DNA of 64,000 nt from JACKFB01 sp041389525. GTDB lineage: Bacteria; Myxococcota_A; UBA9042; PHBI01; JACKFB01. The stretch lies in NCBI GenBank assembly GCA_041389525.1, contig JAWKRR010000007.1, forward strand, positions 62,001-126,000. Reading direction: 5' to 3'. Below the pieces are notes generated by a model. It saw only the letters and a program-made list of their open reading frames with translations, searched no databases and was not told the origin of the DNA. Shown here in pieces: positions 38,052 to 46,778 of this stretch. The number at the start of each line of letters is the position of its first letter. Positions within the stretch are counted from its first letter, which is position 1. The translations under genes and the position numbers were made by a program.

Positions 38052-41000
38052 TTAGTTCGCCGTGCAGGTGTTCAGCTCGTCGGTGCAGAGCGTCTCGATG
38101 CAGGTCTGCAGCTCCTCAGCGGGCGCGTCGACGCACTCGGCGATGATGCAGCCCAGCAGGGTCTCGTAGAGTTGCAGCACGACCTCGCTCGCGCCGGTGG
38201 TGCACCCCTGGATGCAGGAGCCCGAGCCCGAGCACTGGTTCACGCACTGCAGCACCTCGTCGCAGGTCGACTCGGTGAGGCTGCAGAAGGGTGAGCCGTC
38301 GCAGTCGATGTCCACGCAGTCGATGTCGCCGTCGCCGTCGTCGTCGAAGAGGTTTCCGCACTCGGTCTCGAAGGGGACACAGGTGCAGTCGACCTCAAGC
38401 TGGTAGCCGTTGGAGTCCCCGGTCGCGCTGTCGACGACCAGATAGTACTGGTGGCCGGCGATGCCGTTGAAGACCGCCTCATTGGCCTTGTCGCTGCCGA
38501 AGGTCGCCGTGATGCACTCGAGGTTGGTGCAGACGTCGGCCTGCCCGTCGATGACGATGAGGTCGACGAACTGGAAGCTCGTGTCGTTGGTCAGCTTGAT
38601 CTTCGTGCCGCCGCTGCAGGTCGGGGTCAGCGACCAGACCTGCTCTTTGCCGCCGTAGTCCGAACCCTGCACCGAGCACCCGTTCCAGGCGCCGACATTC
38701 GCCGCGCCCAGCGAGGTGTTGCCCGTCACGGTCTGGTTGCACTCCACCGCGCTGGTCACCGAGCAGAGGTCGCCGACCACGCAGGGCACGACGTCGACGC
38801 AGTCGCTGTCGTCGCAGTCGGTCTTGCCGTCGTTGTCGTCGTCCACGCCGCCGAAGCACTCGGTCTCCTTCGGCACACAGTCGCAGTCCACGCGCATCCG
38901 GTAGGGCCCGGTGGCCCCGTTGAGGCCGTCCACCGCGATGAAGTAGTCCTGGTTGGCCTTCGCGGTGAACTTCGTGAAGGCGGCGTCGGCGCCGAGGAGC
39001 GTGCTGCTGATGCACCCGCCCGGGCCGCAGGTGTCGGCGATGGATTCGTCCATGACGATGGTGCTGAGCTGTCCCGAGAGCCCGAGCTCGCGGTCGATGC
39101 GCACCGTCACATCGCCGGCGCACGGCGGCGTGAGGGTGTAGACATTCTCGGGAGCCGAGTAGTCGCTGCCGATGGCGCAGTTCTCCCAGCCGCTGACGTT
39201 GTTCGAGCCGGCGGCGTTGGTGCCGACGACCTTCTGGTTGCAGGAGATCGCCAAGTTCGGCTGGCACACCCCGGCCGGGGGCTTGCAGTTCGGGTGCAGC
39301 ACGCAGTCGCTGTCGGCGCAGTCGGTCTTGCCGTCGTTGTCATCGTCTTCCTGGTTGGTGCAGTCGGTCTCGAACGCGCCGCAATTGCACGTCGGAGTCA
39401 GCGTGAACTTGCCGATGGCGCCCGAGAAGCCGTCGACCAGGATGGTGAACTTCTGCCCGGCGACGCTGGACACGCTCAGGGCGGCCTTGCCATCGAGCAT
39501 CAGCGCGCCCTGCTTGCACAGCTCCGGGCCGCACTCCGCCTTGGGTCCGTCCAGGACGAAGAGATCGAAGGAGCCGGTCTGCCCGGGGTCGCGCGTCACC
39601 GTGAAGACCTGCTGTCCGTCGCAAGGCGCGACGAACTCGTAGGCCAGCTCGGGCGCGGCGTAGTCCGTCAGCCCGATGCAGCTCTTCCACGAGCTGACGC
39701 CGCTCTTGCCGAGCGCCGTGTCGCCCTTGATCGGCGTGTTGCAGGTCAGGGTCGGCCCGACCTCGCAGGTGCCTCCCTCCAGCGGCTCGCAGTCGCACTG
39801 GAACGCGAACGAGAAGTCGCCCAGCGCGCCGTTTCGCCCGTCCACGGCGATGAAGTAGTCCTTGCCCTCCTCGACGTTCAGGAAGGCCTTGGCCTGGTTG
39901 CCGACCATCTTGGCGCCGCCGATGCACTGGTCGGTCGAGCAGAAGCCGTTCTTGCTGGCCATCACGCCGATGTCGAAGAAGCCCTGGACGCCGCCCGCGC
40001 GGGTGACGATCGCCGTGGCGCCGCCGGTGCAGGTCGCGGTCACCTTGTAGACGAACTCGGGCCCGCTGTAGCTGCCCGTGCCGTCACCGAAGCAGGTGGC
40101 AGGCCAGCTCGAGATCTGCGCTTGCCCGCCGCTGAGGGTGGCGTTGTGGTTCTCGTTGCAGAAGAGCTTCCAGTTGAAGGTGCAGGGCTCCGGGGGCGGT
40201 CCGCACTCGGGCGCGGTGGACGGCGCGCCCTTGCACTTGCCGAGGGTGCAGGTGTCGTTGAGCGTGCACGCGTCGGAGTCGTTGCAGGGCTTGCTGTTGT
40301 TGGTGAACTGGCAGCCGAAGTCCGCGTCGCAGAAGTCGTCGGTGCAGGGGTTGTCGTCGTCGCAGGTCAGCTCCTGGCCGACGCAGGCGCCCGCGGTGCA
40401 GACGTCGCTGAAGGTGCAAGCGTCGTCGTCGTTGCAGCCGCCCTCGCGCGGGACGTTGGTGCAGCCGGTGGCCTGGGCGCACGCGTCGAGGGTGCAGGGG
40501 TTGCCGTCGTCGCAGGTCAGGACCTGGCCGACGCAGGCGCCGTTGACGCATTTGTCATTGATCGAGCAGGCGTTTCCGTCGTTGCAGGCGGCCGTCGAGT
40601 TGTCGATGAAGCACTTGTTCTCGAAGCAGGTGGCGGTCTTGCACGGGTTGCCGGTCGCGCAGTCGTTGTTGGTGACGCAGGCGCATCCCTCCGCGATGTG
40701 CTCGCAGTTGCCGGTCGACGGGATGCAGCTGTCGACGGTGCACGGGTCGGCGTCGACGCAGGACTTGGGCGACGCCTTGCAGACGCCCTGCGAGCACTTG
40801 TCGGCGACGGTGCAGGCGTTGTTGTCGGTGCAGGGCGCGGTGTTGAAGGTGAAGGTGCAGCCCTCTTCGGGGTCGCAGAAGTCGTCGGTGCACGGGTTGC
40901 CGTCGTCACAGTAGGTCGGGACGCCGATGCAGCTGCCGCTCTGGCAGGTGGTCTGCTCGGTGCACGGGTCCCCGTCGTCGCAGGCGCCCTTGAGCAGGTC

Positions 41001-43166
41001 GTTCTTGCAGCCGCTCAGCGGGTTGCACGAGTCGAAGGTGCACGCGTTGTCGTCGTCGCAGTCCAGCGGCGTGCCCGCGCAGGCGCCGCCGGTGCAGACG
41101 TCGTTGACCGTGCACGCGTTGAGGTCGTTGCAGTTCGCCTCCTGAGGCGTGTACACGCAGCCCGTGGCGGCGTTGCAGCTGTCCTTGGTGCAGGGGCTCG
41201 AGTCGTTGCAGTCCTTGGCCGCGCCCGAGCACACGCCGGCGATGCACATGTCGCCCACGGTGCAGGCGTTCTGGTCGCTGCAGACGATGCCGTCGGTGGG
41301 CAGCGAGGTGCAGCCGCCGGTCTCGTTGCACAGGTCGATGGTGCAGGGGTTGCCGTCGTTGCAGCTCTTGACCTTGCCGGTGCACACGCCGAGGGCGCAG
41401 GCGTCGTTCTCGGTGCAGGGGCTCTTGTCGTCGCAGGGCGTCGTGTTGAACTTGTGCGAGCAGCCGGTGGCGGGGTTGCAGGTGTCGTCGGTGCAGGGGT
41501 TGCCGTCGTTGCAGTCCACGGGCGCGCCGGCGCAGGTGCCGGAGGCGCAGGAGTCGTCCTTGGTGCAGGCGTTGCCGTCGTTGCAGGCGCCTTGAGTGAC
41601 GCCGTTGACGCACCCGCCGAGCTCGTCGCACGAGTCGACCGTGCACGCGTCGCCGTCATCGCAGTCCGGCCCGACGCCGCCCGCGCACGTGCCTGCCGCG
41701 CAGGTCGTCGACTCGGTGCACGGGTCGCCGTCGTCGCACGCCAGGCCGTCGGCCTTGGGCACCGGCCCGCACAGGCCGGTCAAGGGCGCGCACCCGACCT
41801 TCTCACACACCGAGGGGTCGGCCCCCAGGCACACCTTCACGGTCGCCGGGTTGATGATGCACTGGTTGCCGACGCAGTGGAGGCTGCCGTTGCACAGGTT
41901 GCCGTCCTCGAGCGCCGCGCAGTCCGCGTTGACCTGACAGCCGCAGACGTCGCCGGTGCTGCCCTCGCAGATCCCCGACACGCAGGCGTCGTCCACGGTG
42001 CAGGCGTCGCCGTCGTCGCAGGGGGATCCGGTCAGCTTCTGCTTCACGCAGAGGCCGCTCTGGGGGTTGCAGCTGCTCTTCTCGCAGGCGCCGTCGCCGC
42101 CCGTGGAGCACTTCACGACCGAGGTCGGCGCGACCACGCACTGGCCCTCGTCGCAGGTGAGGCTGCCGTTGCACGGGTCGCTGTCGTCGAAGGGCAGGCA
42201 GTCGATGTCGTCGAAGCAATCGCAGGCGCCGGGCGCGCTCACGCTCGAGCATTTCCCGGCGGCGCACTTGTCGTCGGTGCACGCGTTGCCGTCGCTGCAC
42301 GGCGCGGTGTTCGGGGTGAACGTGCAGCCGAGATCCACGTCGCAGGCGTCGTCGGTGCACGGGTTCTCATCGGCGCAGATCAGCGCTTTGCCGCCGCCGC
42401 AGGTCCCGGCGAGGCAGATCGTGCCGACCTGGCAGGCGTCCCCCGAGTCGCAGGGCTTGCCGTTGGGGCGCGGGGTGAGGATGCACTTGCCCAGCTTGGT
42501 GTCGCAGCTCAGCACCTCGCAGGAGTCCACGTCCGTCACTCCGGCTTGGCAGTCCGCCAGCTTGGTGCAGTCCGTGGGCGTCACCACGGGCGTCGGTCCG
42601 CCGTCGGTGCCGTCGACGTTGGTGTCGCCGGGGCCGGTCGTGTCGCCGGGGCCGGTCGTGTCGCCGGGGCCGGTGGTGTCCCCGGGCTTCGTGTCCCCGG
42701 GGCCGGTGGTGTCGCCGGGCTTCGTGTCCCCAGGCCCCGTCGTGTCGCCGGGATTCGTGTCCCCTGGGCCCGCCGAGTCGCCCGCGGCGTCGCCGTCCGC
42801 GGTGCCCCCGTCGCCATCGGGCGCGCTCGCGTCGCCGTCCGCAGCGCCGCCGTCCGAATCCTTCGCGTCGCCCGCGCCTCCATCCGCGTCAGGATCGTTC
42901 GCGTCGGGCTGCACGCCGTCCGCGTCCTCGCCGTCGGCCCCCGTCCCGTCGGGCGTGTCGACGACGTCGCCTCCGGCCGGATCGCGGCACGTGCCCGCTT
43001 GGCACACCAGCGCGCCGTCGCAGGCGCCGCCCGCGAAGCACGCGCCTCCCTGCTGGCCAGGCTCGGCGGTGTTGGTGGTGCCGCTGCCGCACCCCACAAG
43101 TGCCAGCGCCAAGCTCAGGAGCGCGCCGACGGACGCCCGCGCGAGAAGGTGGGGATGTGACGCCAT
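38052..43166 (-). CDS. giant cysteine-rich surface lipoprotein with CNDGNPC repeats
   Basis: 1704 residues from the ATG at 43166, preceded by AGGAG. The signal ending LALALVGC is a lipobox. Next come an Asp/Gly-rich acidic stretch and a GDTTGPGDTKP repeat (residues ~133-185). Then follow some 25 disulfide units of the form CNDGNPCTDDTCNPATGC up to about residue 1010. Four modules of ~140 residues follow, each with the pattern GxTxxGxxNVxxWxxC, spaced by DDDNDGKTDCDDSDC-type acidic loops that resemble Ca-binding or MopE motifs. The C-terminus is another Cys-rich helix (CVNQCSGSGSCIQGC). The repeats match a type common in myxobacterial exported proteins. Adhesion or matrix roles are inferred only. 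Confidence 0.85.
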   Translation of the reverse strand: MASHPHLLARASVGALLSLALALVGCGSGTTNTAEPGQQGGACFAGGACDGALVCQAGTCRDPAGGDVVDTPDGTGADGEDADGVQPDANDPDADGGAGDAKDSDGGAADGDASAPDGDGGTADGDAAGDSAGPGDTNPGDTTGPGDTKPGDTTGPGDTKPGDTTGPGDTTGPGDTTGPGDTNVDGTDGGPTPVVTPTDCTKLADCQAGVTDVDSCEVLSCDTKLGKCILTPRPNGKPCDSGDACQVGTICLAGTCGGGKALICADENPCTDDACDVDLGCTFTPNTAPCSDGNACTDDKCAAGKCSSVSAPGACDCFDDIDCLPFDDSDPCNGSLTCDEGQCVVAPTSVVKCSTGGDGACEKSSCNPQSGLCVKQKLTGSPCDDGDACTVDDACVSGICEGSTGDVCGCQVNADCAALEDGNLCNGSLHCVGNQCIINPATVKVCLGADPSVCEKVGCAPLTGLCGPVPKADGLACDDGDPCTESTTCAAGTCAGGVGPDCDDGDACTVDSCDELGGCVNGVTQGACNDGNACTKDDSCASGTCAGAPVDCNDGNPCTDDTCNPATGCSHKFNTTPCDDKSPCTENDACALGVCTGKVKSCNDGNPCTIDLCNETGGCTSLPTDGIVCSDQNACTVGDMCIAGVCSGAAKDCNDSSPCTKDSCNAATGCVYTPQEANCNDLNACTVNDVCTGGACAGTPLDCDDDNACTFDSCNPLSGCKNDLLKGACDDGDPCTEQTTCQSGSCIGVPTYCDDGNPCTDDFCDPEEGCTFTFNTAPCTDNNACTVADKCSQGVCKASPKSCVDADPCTVDSCIPSTGNCEHIAEGCACVTNNDCATGNPCKTATCFENKCFIDNSTAACNDGNACSINDKCVNGACVGQVLTCDDGNPCTLDACAQATGCTNVPREGGCNDDDACTFSDVCTAGACVGQELTCDDDNPCTDDFCDADFGCQFTNNSKPCNDSDACTLNDTCTLGKCKGAPSTAPECGPPPEPCTFNWKLFCNENHNATLSGGQAQISSWPATCFGDGTGSYSGPEFVYKVTATCTGGATAIVTRAGGVQGFFDIGVMASKNGFCSTDQCIGGAKMVGNQAKAFLNVEEGKDYFIAVDGRNGALGDFSFAFQCDCEPLEGGTCEVGPTLTCNTPIKGDTALGKSGVSSWKSCIGLTDYAAPELAYEFVAPCDGQQVFTVTRDPGQTGSFDLFVLDGPKAECGPELCKQGALMLDGKAALSVSSVAGQKFTILVDGFSGAIGKFTLTPTCNCGAFETDCTNQEDDDNDGKTDCADSDCVLHPNCKPPAGVCQPNLAISCNQKVVGTNAAGSNNVSGWENCAIGSDYSAPENVYTLTPPCAGDVTVRIDRELGLSGQLSTIVMDESIADTCGPGGCISSTLLGADAAFTKFTAKANQDYFIAVDGLNGATGPYRMRVDCDCVPKETECFGGVDDDNDGKTDCDDSDCVDVVPCVVGDLCSVTSAVECNQTVTGNTSLGAANVGAWNGCSVQGSDYGGKEQVWSLTPTCSGGTKIKLTNDTSFQFVDLIVIDGQADVCTNLECITATFGSDKANEAVFNGIAGHQYYLVVDSATGDSNGYQLEVDCTCVPFETECGNLFDDDGDGDIDCVDIDCDGSPFCSLTESTCDEVLQCVNQCSGSGSCIQGCTTGASEVVLQLYETLLGCIIAECVDAPAEELQTCIETLCTDELNTCTAN
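42612..42782 (-). repeat. tandem repeat encoding GDTTGPGDTKP within the 1704-residue lipoprotein
   Basis: A run of near-identical 15- to 18-base units (tgtcgccggggccggt and tgtccccgggcttcg on the plus strand) encodes Gly-Asp-Thr-Thr/Lys-Gly-Pro steps. It forms a flexible linker between the membrane anchor and the disulfide domain and is a candidate for length variation. Confidence 0.75.
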
Positions 43167-43551
43167 GACTTGGCTCCTGGGCGGGGCGGCGGGGTGTACC
43201 GGCTCGGGGTGGCGACGCGTGGATGTGACGCGCGACCGCGAACTGCGGCGTGCGCAACGACGCCGCCGCACCGGAGTGCTGGGTGGGGCGCGACGCGCGA
43301 ATGGGTGGAATGCTGGGCCGAGCTTGCTGCGGCGAGTTTCATGGTGTCAAGGCAGGCTCGTCGGCCCCTGACCGGCTCACGGGCCGCCACCACGGCCGGA
43401 CTCAGCCGGTGGAACGCGCGCAGGTTACAGCCCGCGAACACCCGCCCCGTCCACGCCAGCCGCCTCGGCGCTCGCCGAACCGATCGCATCGTCGCTCAAG
43501 CTTTGGTGAACGCCGGCCGAACTCCAGGGGCATCCCGCACGAGGTATTTCG
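43167..43551. other. 385-base divergent region without a convincing gene
   Basis: Separates the 1704-residue lipoprotein gene (minus strand) from the 50-codon ORF at 43552. It should contain promoters in both directions, but no clear -10/-35 pair or hairpin was found. Open frames crossing it on the plus strand are Arg-rich and look like shadows. Confidence 0.45.
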
Positions 43552-43704
43552 ATGCAGACCACACAGCTGGCCCACGATCTTTGGGACGCCGTCGCCGAGG
43601 CCATGGCCCAGGCGCGCGCCCAACAGGGCGGTCGCCCCGAGCCGCCCGCCACGCGGCGCAAGCCTCGCGAATCGGCTACGCCCGCCGGCGCACCCGCACG
43701 GTGA
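43552..43704 (+). CDS. small protein of 50 residues, function unknown
   Basis: ATG to TGA with an N-terminal amphipathic helix (MQTTQLAHDLWDAVAEAMAQ) and a basic Pro-rich tail. Nearly every codon ends in G or C, as in real genes here, and ACGAGG lies eight bases before the ATG. It overlaps the 3' end of the convergent LiaF-like gene by 29 bases. No homology is recognised. Its size and the lack of context make it a possible rather than certain gene. Confidence 0.45.
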   Translation: MQTTQLAHDLWDAVAEAMAQARAQQGGRPEPPATRRKPRESATPAGAPAR

Positions 43705-44257
43705 CGCCGCCCATCAGCGCCACGCCGGTGACCCGCAGCGTGGGGCCGTCGACTCCGGCGCCCGGATTTCCGGTGCTCGAGAAGCCGCCCATGATCCCCG
43801 TGCCGTGACACTCCACGCGCAGATCGGGCGGCACGAGGATGTCGATGCCGCCCATCAGCGCGAAACACCGGATCTCGGTGACCGCCGCCGTGAGCTCGGC
43901 ACGCCGGAAGTCCAGCTCGACGCCGCCCATGGCCGCCGCCACGCGCAGCTGGCCGGGCACCGACCAGGCGCCGCGCCGATCCGCGCCGCCGAGGAACGCG
44001 AAGATCGAGGCGCGACTGGTCGCCGCCGGCACCGGGAGCGACTTTCGCCCCGGCACGGTCAGGTCGCGGGTCAGCACGGCCAGCTCGGCGCGGTTGCTGG
44101 CGGTCATGGCCAGCTCGACGCGCTCGTCGAACTGCGCCAGCGTGATCTCGTCGCGCTCCAGCGCCCCGTGGAGGCGCGAGAGGGTGCCCTCGCGCTCAGG
44201 CTCTAGGGGGCCGGCGGCGGGGGTCGGGATGCGTGAGGGGTCGACGGGCTGGTCCAC
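43676..44257 (-). CDS. DUF1707 and LiaF-like cell-wall response protein
   Basis: 193 residues. An N-terminal DUF1707-type segment (LSRLHGALERDEITLAQFDERV, residues ~25-65) is followed by a beta-strand domain. Its repeated glycine turns (FAFLGGADRRG, AAMGGVELDFRRAEL, ALMGGIDILVPPDLRVECHG, GIMGGFSST, ALMGGVTVRVRR) are characteristic of the LiaF/DUF2154 C-terminal domain. Related proteins modulate envelope-stress signalling. There is no membrane segment, so it is probably a soluble partner. The neighbours give no further hint. Confidence 0.82.
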   Translation of the reverse strand: MDQPVDPSRIPTPAAGPLEPEREGTLSRLHGALERDEITLAQFDERVELAMTASNRAELAVLTRDLTVPGRKSLPVPAATSRASIFAFLGGADRRGAWSVPGQLRVAAAMGGVELDFRRAELTAAVTEIRCFALMGGIDILVPPDLRVECHGTGIMGGFSSTGNPGAGVDGPTLRVTGVALMGGVTVRVRRRA

Positions 44258-44384
44258 GAAACCGCTCTCAGGGATGGCGCTGTGGGACCGGAGATCGAGG
44301 CCGCCCAGCGCTGTGAAGCGGTCGCACTATAGCGGCGGGCCGAGCCCGCGTCACAGTCGTGTGCGCGTGGAGCTCTCGCGGCGC

Positions 44385-45836
44385 TCAGGCGCGCGCCGGT
44401 TGACCGGGCGGGACCCAGCCGCCCATGGCCTCCTCGAGGGCGCGGGCCACGGCGATGGTGACGTGATCGTCGCCGTGGACGCCCGCGACCTGCACGCCCA
44501 GGGGCAGCCCGCGGCGGTCGAGGCCCAGCGGCACCTGGGTGACCGGCAGCTCGGTGACGTTGAGGACCGCGGTGTAGACCCAGTCGAAGGGGCGAAAGAG
44601 CGGCCCGTAATGGCGCGGCGCGGTGCGCGAGTAGGGCGGGTAGAGCATGACGCCGCCGGCCCCGATGCGATCGACCAGCTCGGCGCGCAGGGCGGCGCCG
44701 GCCGCGATGGCCTTCGCCGTGCGCCGCGGGCTGAGCTTGCTGGGCCCCTCGAGGCCGCCCAGCAGGATGGCGGGCAGCGTGTGCGGGGACCTGCGCACGG
44801 TCCAGCGGGCGAGCTGGCCGAAGAAGCCGAAGCTGCCCTCATCGCCGCCCAGCAGCTCGGCGAAGGTGGCGCCGCCGGCCGCGCCCAGCATGGCCGACCA
44901 GATCTCAAAGGACCGCTTCAGGCCGGGGATCCGGTCCTCGGTGACGATGGCCCCGCGATCGCGCAGCGCCTGGGCCGCGCGCTCCTGGGAGGCCCGCAGC
45001 TCCTTGCTGACCGGCGTGGTCCCGTTGTCGGGGACCGAGAGCACGCGCAGGCCTTTCAGCGAGACGGCGTCTGGATCTCCGAGGCTCATCGCGGTGCAGC
45101 CCGAGTCGATGCCGTCGGGCCCCGCGAGCAAGCGCAGCAGCGGCATGAGATCTTCGGCCCGCCGCGCCAGCGGACCGGTCGTCAGGTAGCGCAGCGCCAC
45201 CCCCTCGGCCACAGGGAACTGCCCGGTGCCGGGGACCATGCCGCCCGTGGGCTTGTGGCCGAACACGCCGTTGAAGAACGCCGGCATCCGAATCGACCCG
45301 CCGATGTCCGACCCCAGGCCGAAGGGCGAGGCGCCGGTCGCGATGATGGCCCCCTCCCCTCCCGAGCTGCCGCCGACGATGCGCCGCGCGTCGTACGGGT
45401 TGTTCGTGCGCCCGTACACGCGGTTGCTGCTCTCGAGCCACATGCAAAGCTCGCTGATGTTCGTCACGCCCAGCGGGATCGCCCCGGCCGCGCGCAGTCG
45501 CGTCACCGCGGTCGCGTCGCGCTCGGCCAGCCGCCCGATCCGCGAGACCAGCCCCGAGGTGTTCGGCATCCCGGTCAGGGCGAAGCACTCCTTGATCGTG
45601 CACGGCACCCCGAAAAACTCAGGCAATCCCTCGCTGCCCTCGGCCGCCAGCCGCTCATCCGCCGCGCGCGCCTCCGCCCTCGCGACCTCGTAGCGCGCCT
45701 TCACGATGGCGTTCAGCCCTGGGTTCACGCGCTCCGCGACCTCGATGTGGGCGCCGACGATCTCCGACGCGGTCGCGCGCCCCTCGCGGACCAAGCGCGC
45801 CAGTTCCGTGGCCGACAGGAGTAGATGGGGGTGCAT
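44385..45836 (-). CDS. amidase signature-family hydrolase
   Basis: 483 residues. The Ser-cisSer-Lys catalytic set is visible: Lys in VPCTIKECF (about residue 78), the cis-Ser in GGSSGGEGAI (~157) and the nucleophile Ser in GSDIGGSIRMPA (~180). The layout resembles fatty-acid amide hydrolase and other general amidases more than GatA, since the gat partners are absent. It hydrolyses an amide or ester of unknown structure. No signal peptide is seen. The ATG at 45836 is the first Met before conserved sequence (LLLSATELARLVREG). The gene is divergent from the PIG-L gene. Confidence 0.9.
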   Translation of the reverse strand: MHPHLLLSATELARLVREGRATASEIVGAHIEVAERVNPGLNAIVKARYEVARAEARAADERLAAEGSEGLPEFFGVPCTIKECFALTGMPNTSGLVSRIGRLAERDATAVTRLRAAGAIPLGVTNISELCMWLESSNRVYGRTNNPYDARRIVGGSSGGEGAIIATGASPFGLGSDIGGSIRMPAFFNGVFGHKPTGGMVPGTGQFPVAEGVALRYLTTGPLARRAEDLMPLLRLLAGPDGIDSGCTAMSLGDPDAVSLKGLRVLSVPDNGTTPVSKELRASQERAAQALRDRGAIVTEDRIPGLKRSFEIWSAMLGAAGGATFAELLGGDEGSFGFFGQLARWTVRRSPHTLPAILLGGLEGPSKLSPRRTAKAIAAGAALRAELVDRIGAGGVMLYPPYSRTAPRHYGPLFRPFDWVYTAVLNVTELPVTQVPLGLDRRGLPLGVQVAGVHGDDHVTIAVARALEEAMGGWVPPGQPARA

Positions 45837-45929
45837 CGCGCGAAGCTCCTGGAAACTTGGGCGTTCTGCCCTATCATGGCGCCTCTTCGAGGGCCACGAC
45901 CCCCGCCTCCGCGTCGCCGAGTTTGCTTC

Positions 45930-46724
45930 ATGGTCGCCAAGAACGAGTCGCCGAGCACTGACACCTACGACGCCCTGCTGGCCGCCGGCGCTGGCGTGCT
46001 GTGGTGCGCCGCCCACCCCGACGACGAGTTCCTCTTCGGCACGCTGCTCTGCCGCGCGGCGCTGCACCACAAGCGCCCCGTGCGCGCCGTGATCCTCACC
46101 CACGGCGACGGCGGCGAGTCGGCCATCGACCTGGGAGGCGAGCCGCTGGGCCAGGTGCGCGCACGCGAGATGGCCGCGGTCGCCGAGATGCTGCACCTGG
46201 ATCTCGAGCTGCACGACTTCTGGAACGCGCCGCTCCCGGCCTCCTCCTTCCCCACGGTCGAGGGCCTCTGGGAGCGCTGGACCGCCGACGGCGACCCCGT
46301 CGAGGTCGTCACCCGCGCCATCCTCGACGCCCGCCCCAAGATCGTCCTGACCTTCGGCCCCGAGCACGGCGCCACCGGCCACCCTGAGCACCGCCTGGCC
46401 GCGCGAATCACCACCGCCGCCGTCCGCGAGGCCGCCCGCCGCGGGCACCGCGTCGATCGCCTCTACTACGTCCTCAAGCACCACTGGCTCTGGCGGCTCG
46501 TGCGGGACGCCGACCCCGGCCCCTTCGACGAGATCTTCGACGGCTCCTTGCCCGCGACCCCGAATCAGAGTTGTATCGATCGCCTGTGTGACGCGACGAT
46601 GCTGCATCGCACACAGGGGCGAGATATGAGCGCGTTCCGACGTGCAAGGCGTCTTTTCACGCGCGTTGCTTTGCGTCGCGTTGACGCGGAGAGCCCGAGC
46701 GCGGCCCTGCCGCCTGGGCTCTGA
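45930..46724 (+). CDS. PIG-L family N-acetylglucosamine-type deacetylase
   Basis: 264 residues. The zinc motif AHPDDEFLFG near residue 27, THGDGGESA and the later HPEHRLAAR metal histidine are those of the LmbE/PIG-L deacetylases, which remove acetyl groups from GlcNAc-linked substrates such as mycothiol precursors, GPI or antibiotics. No partner genes for thiol biosynthesis are nearby, so the substrate is open. The ATG at 45930 is preferred because conserved sequence starts soon after; 45876 is possible. The C-terminal ~50 residues are basic and outside the core fold. Confidence 0.88.
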   Translation: MVAKNESPSTDTYDALLAAGAGVLWCAAHPDDEFLFGTLLCRAALHHKRPVRAVILTHGDGGESAIDLGGEPLGQVRAREMAAVAEMLHLDLELHDFWNAPLPASSFPTVEGLWERWTADGDPVEVVTRAILDARPKIVLTFGPEHGATGHPEHRLAARITTAAVREAARRGHRVDRLYYVLKHHWLWRLVRDADPGPFDEIFDGSLPATPNQSCIDRLCDATMLHRTQGRDMSAFRRARRLFTRVALRRVDAESPSAALPPGL

Positions 46725-46778
46725 CAGCCGCCTGCTTGACGCCTCGCGCGGCCTCACCCGTGCGGAGCCCCGAGGTCC

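Noticed and set aside
38451..43160. A 1569-codon plus-strand open frame opposite the disulfide-repeat lipoprotein
   Set aside because: No motif, composition typical of antisense GC-rich frames (Val/Ala/Arg/Gly), and the opposite strand has a signal peptide and regular cysteine repeats.
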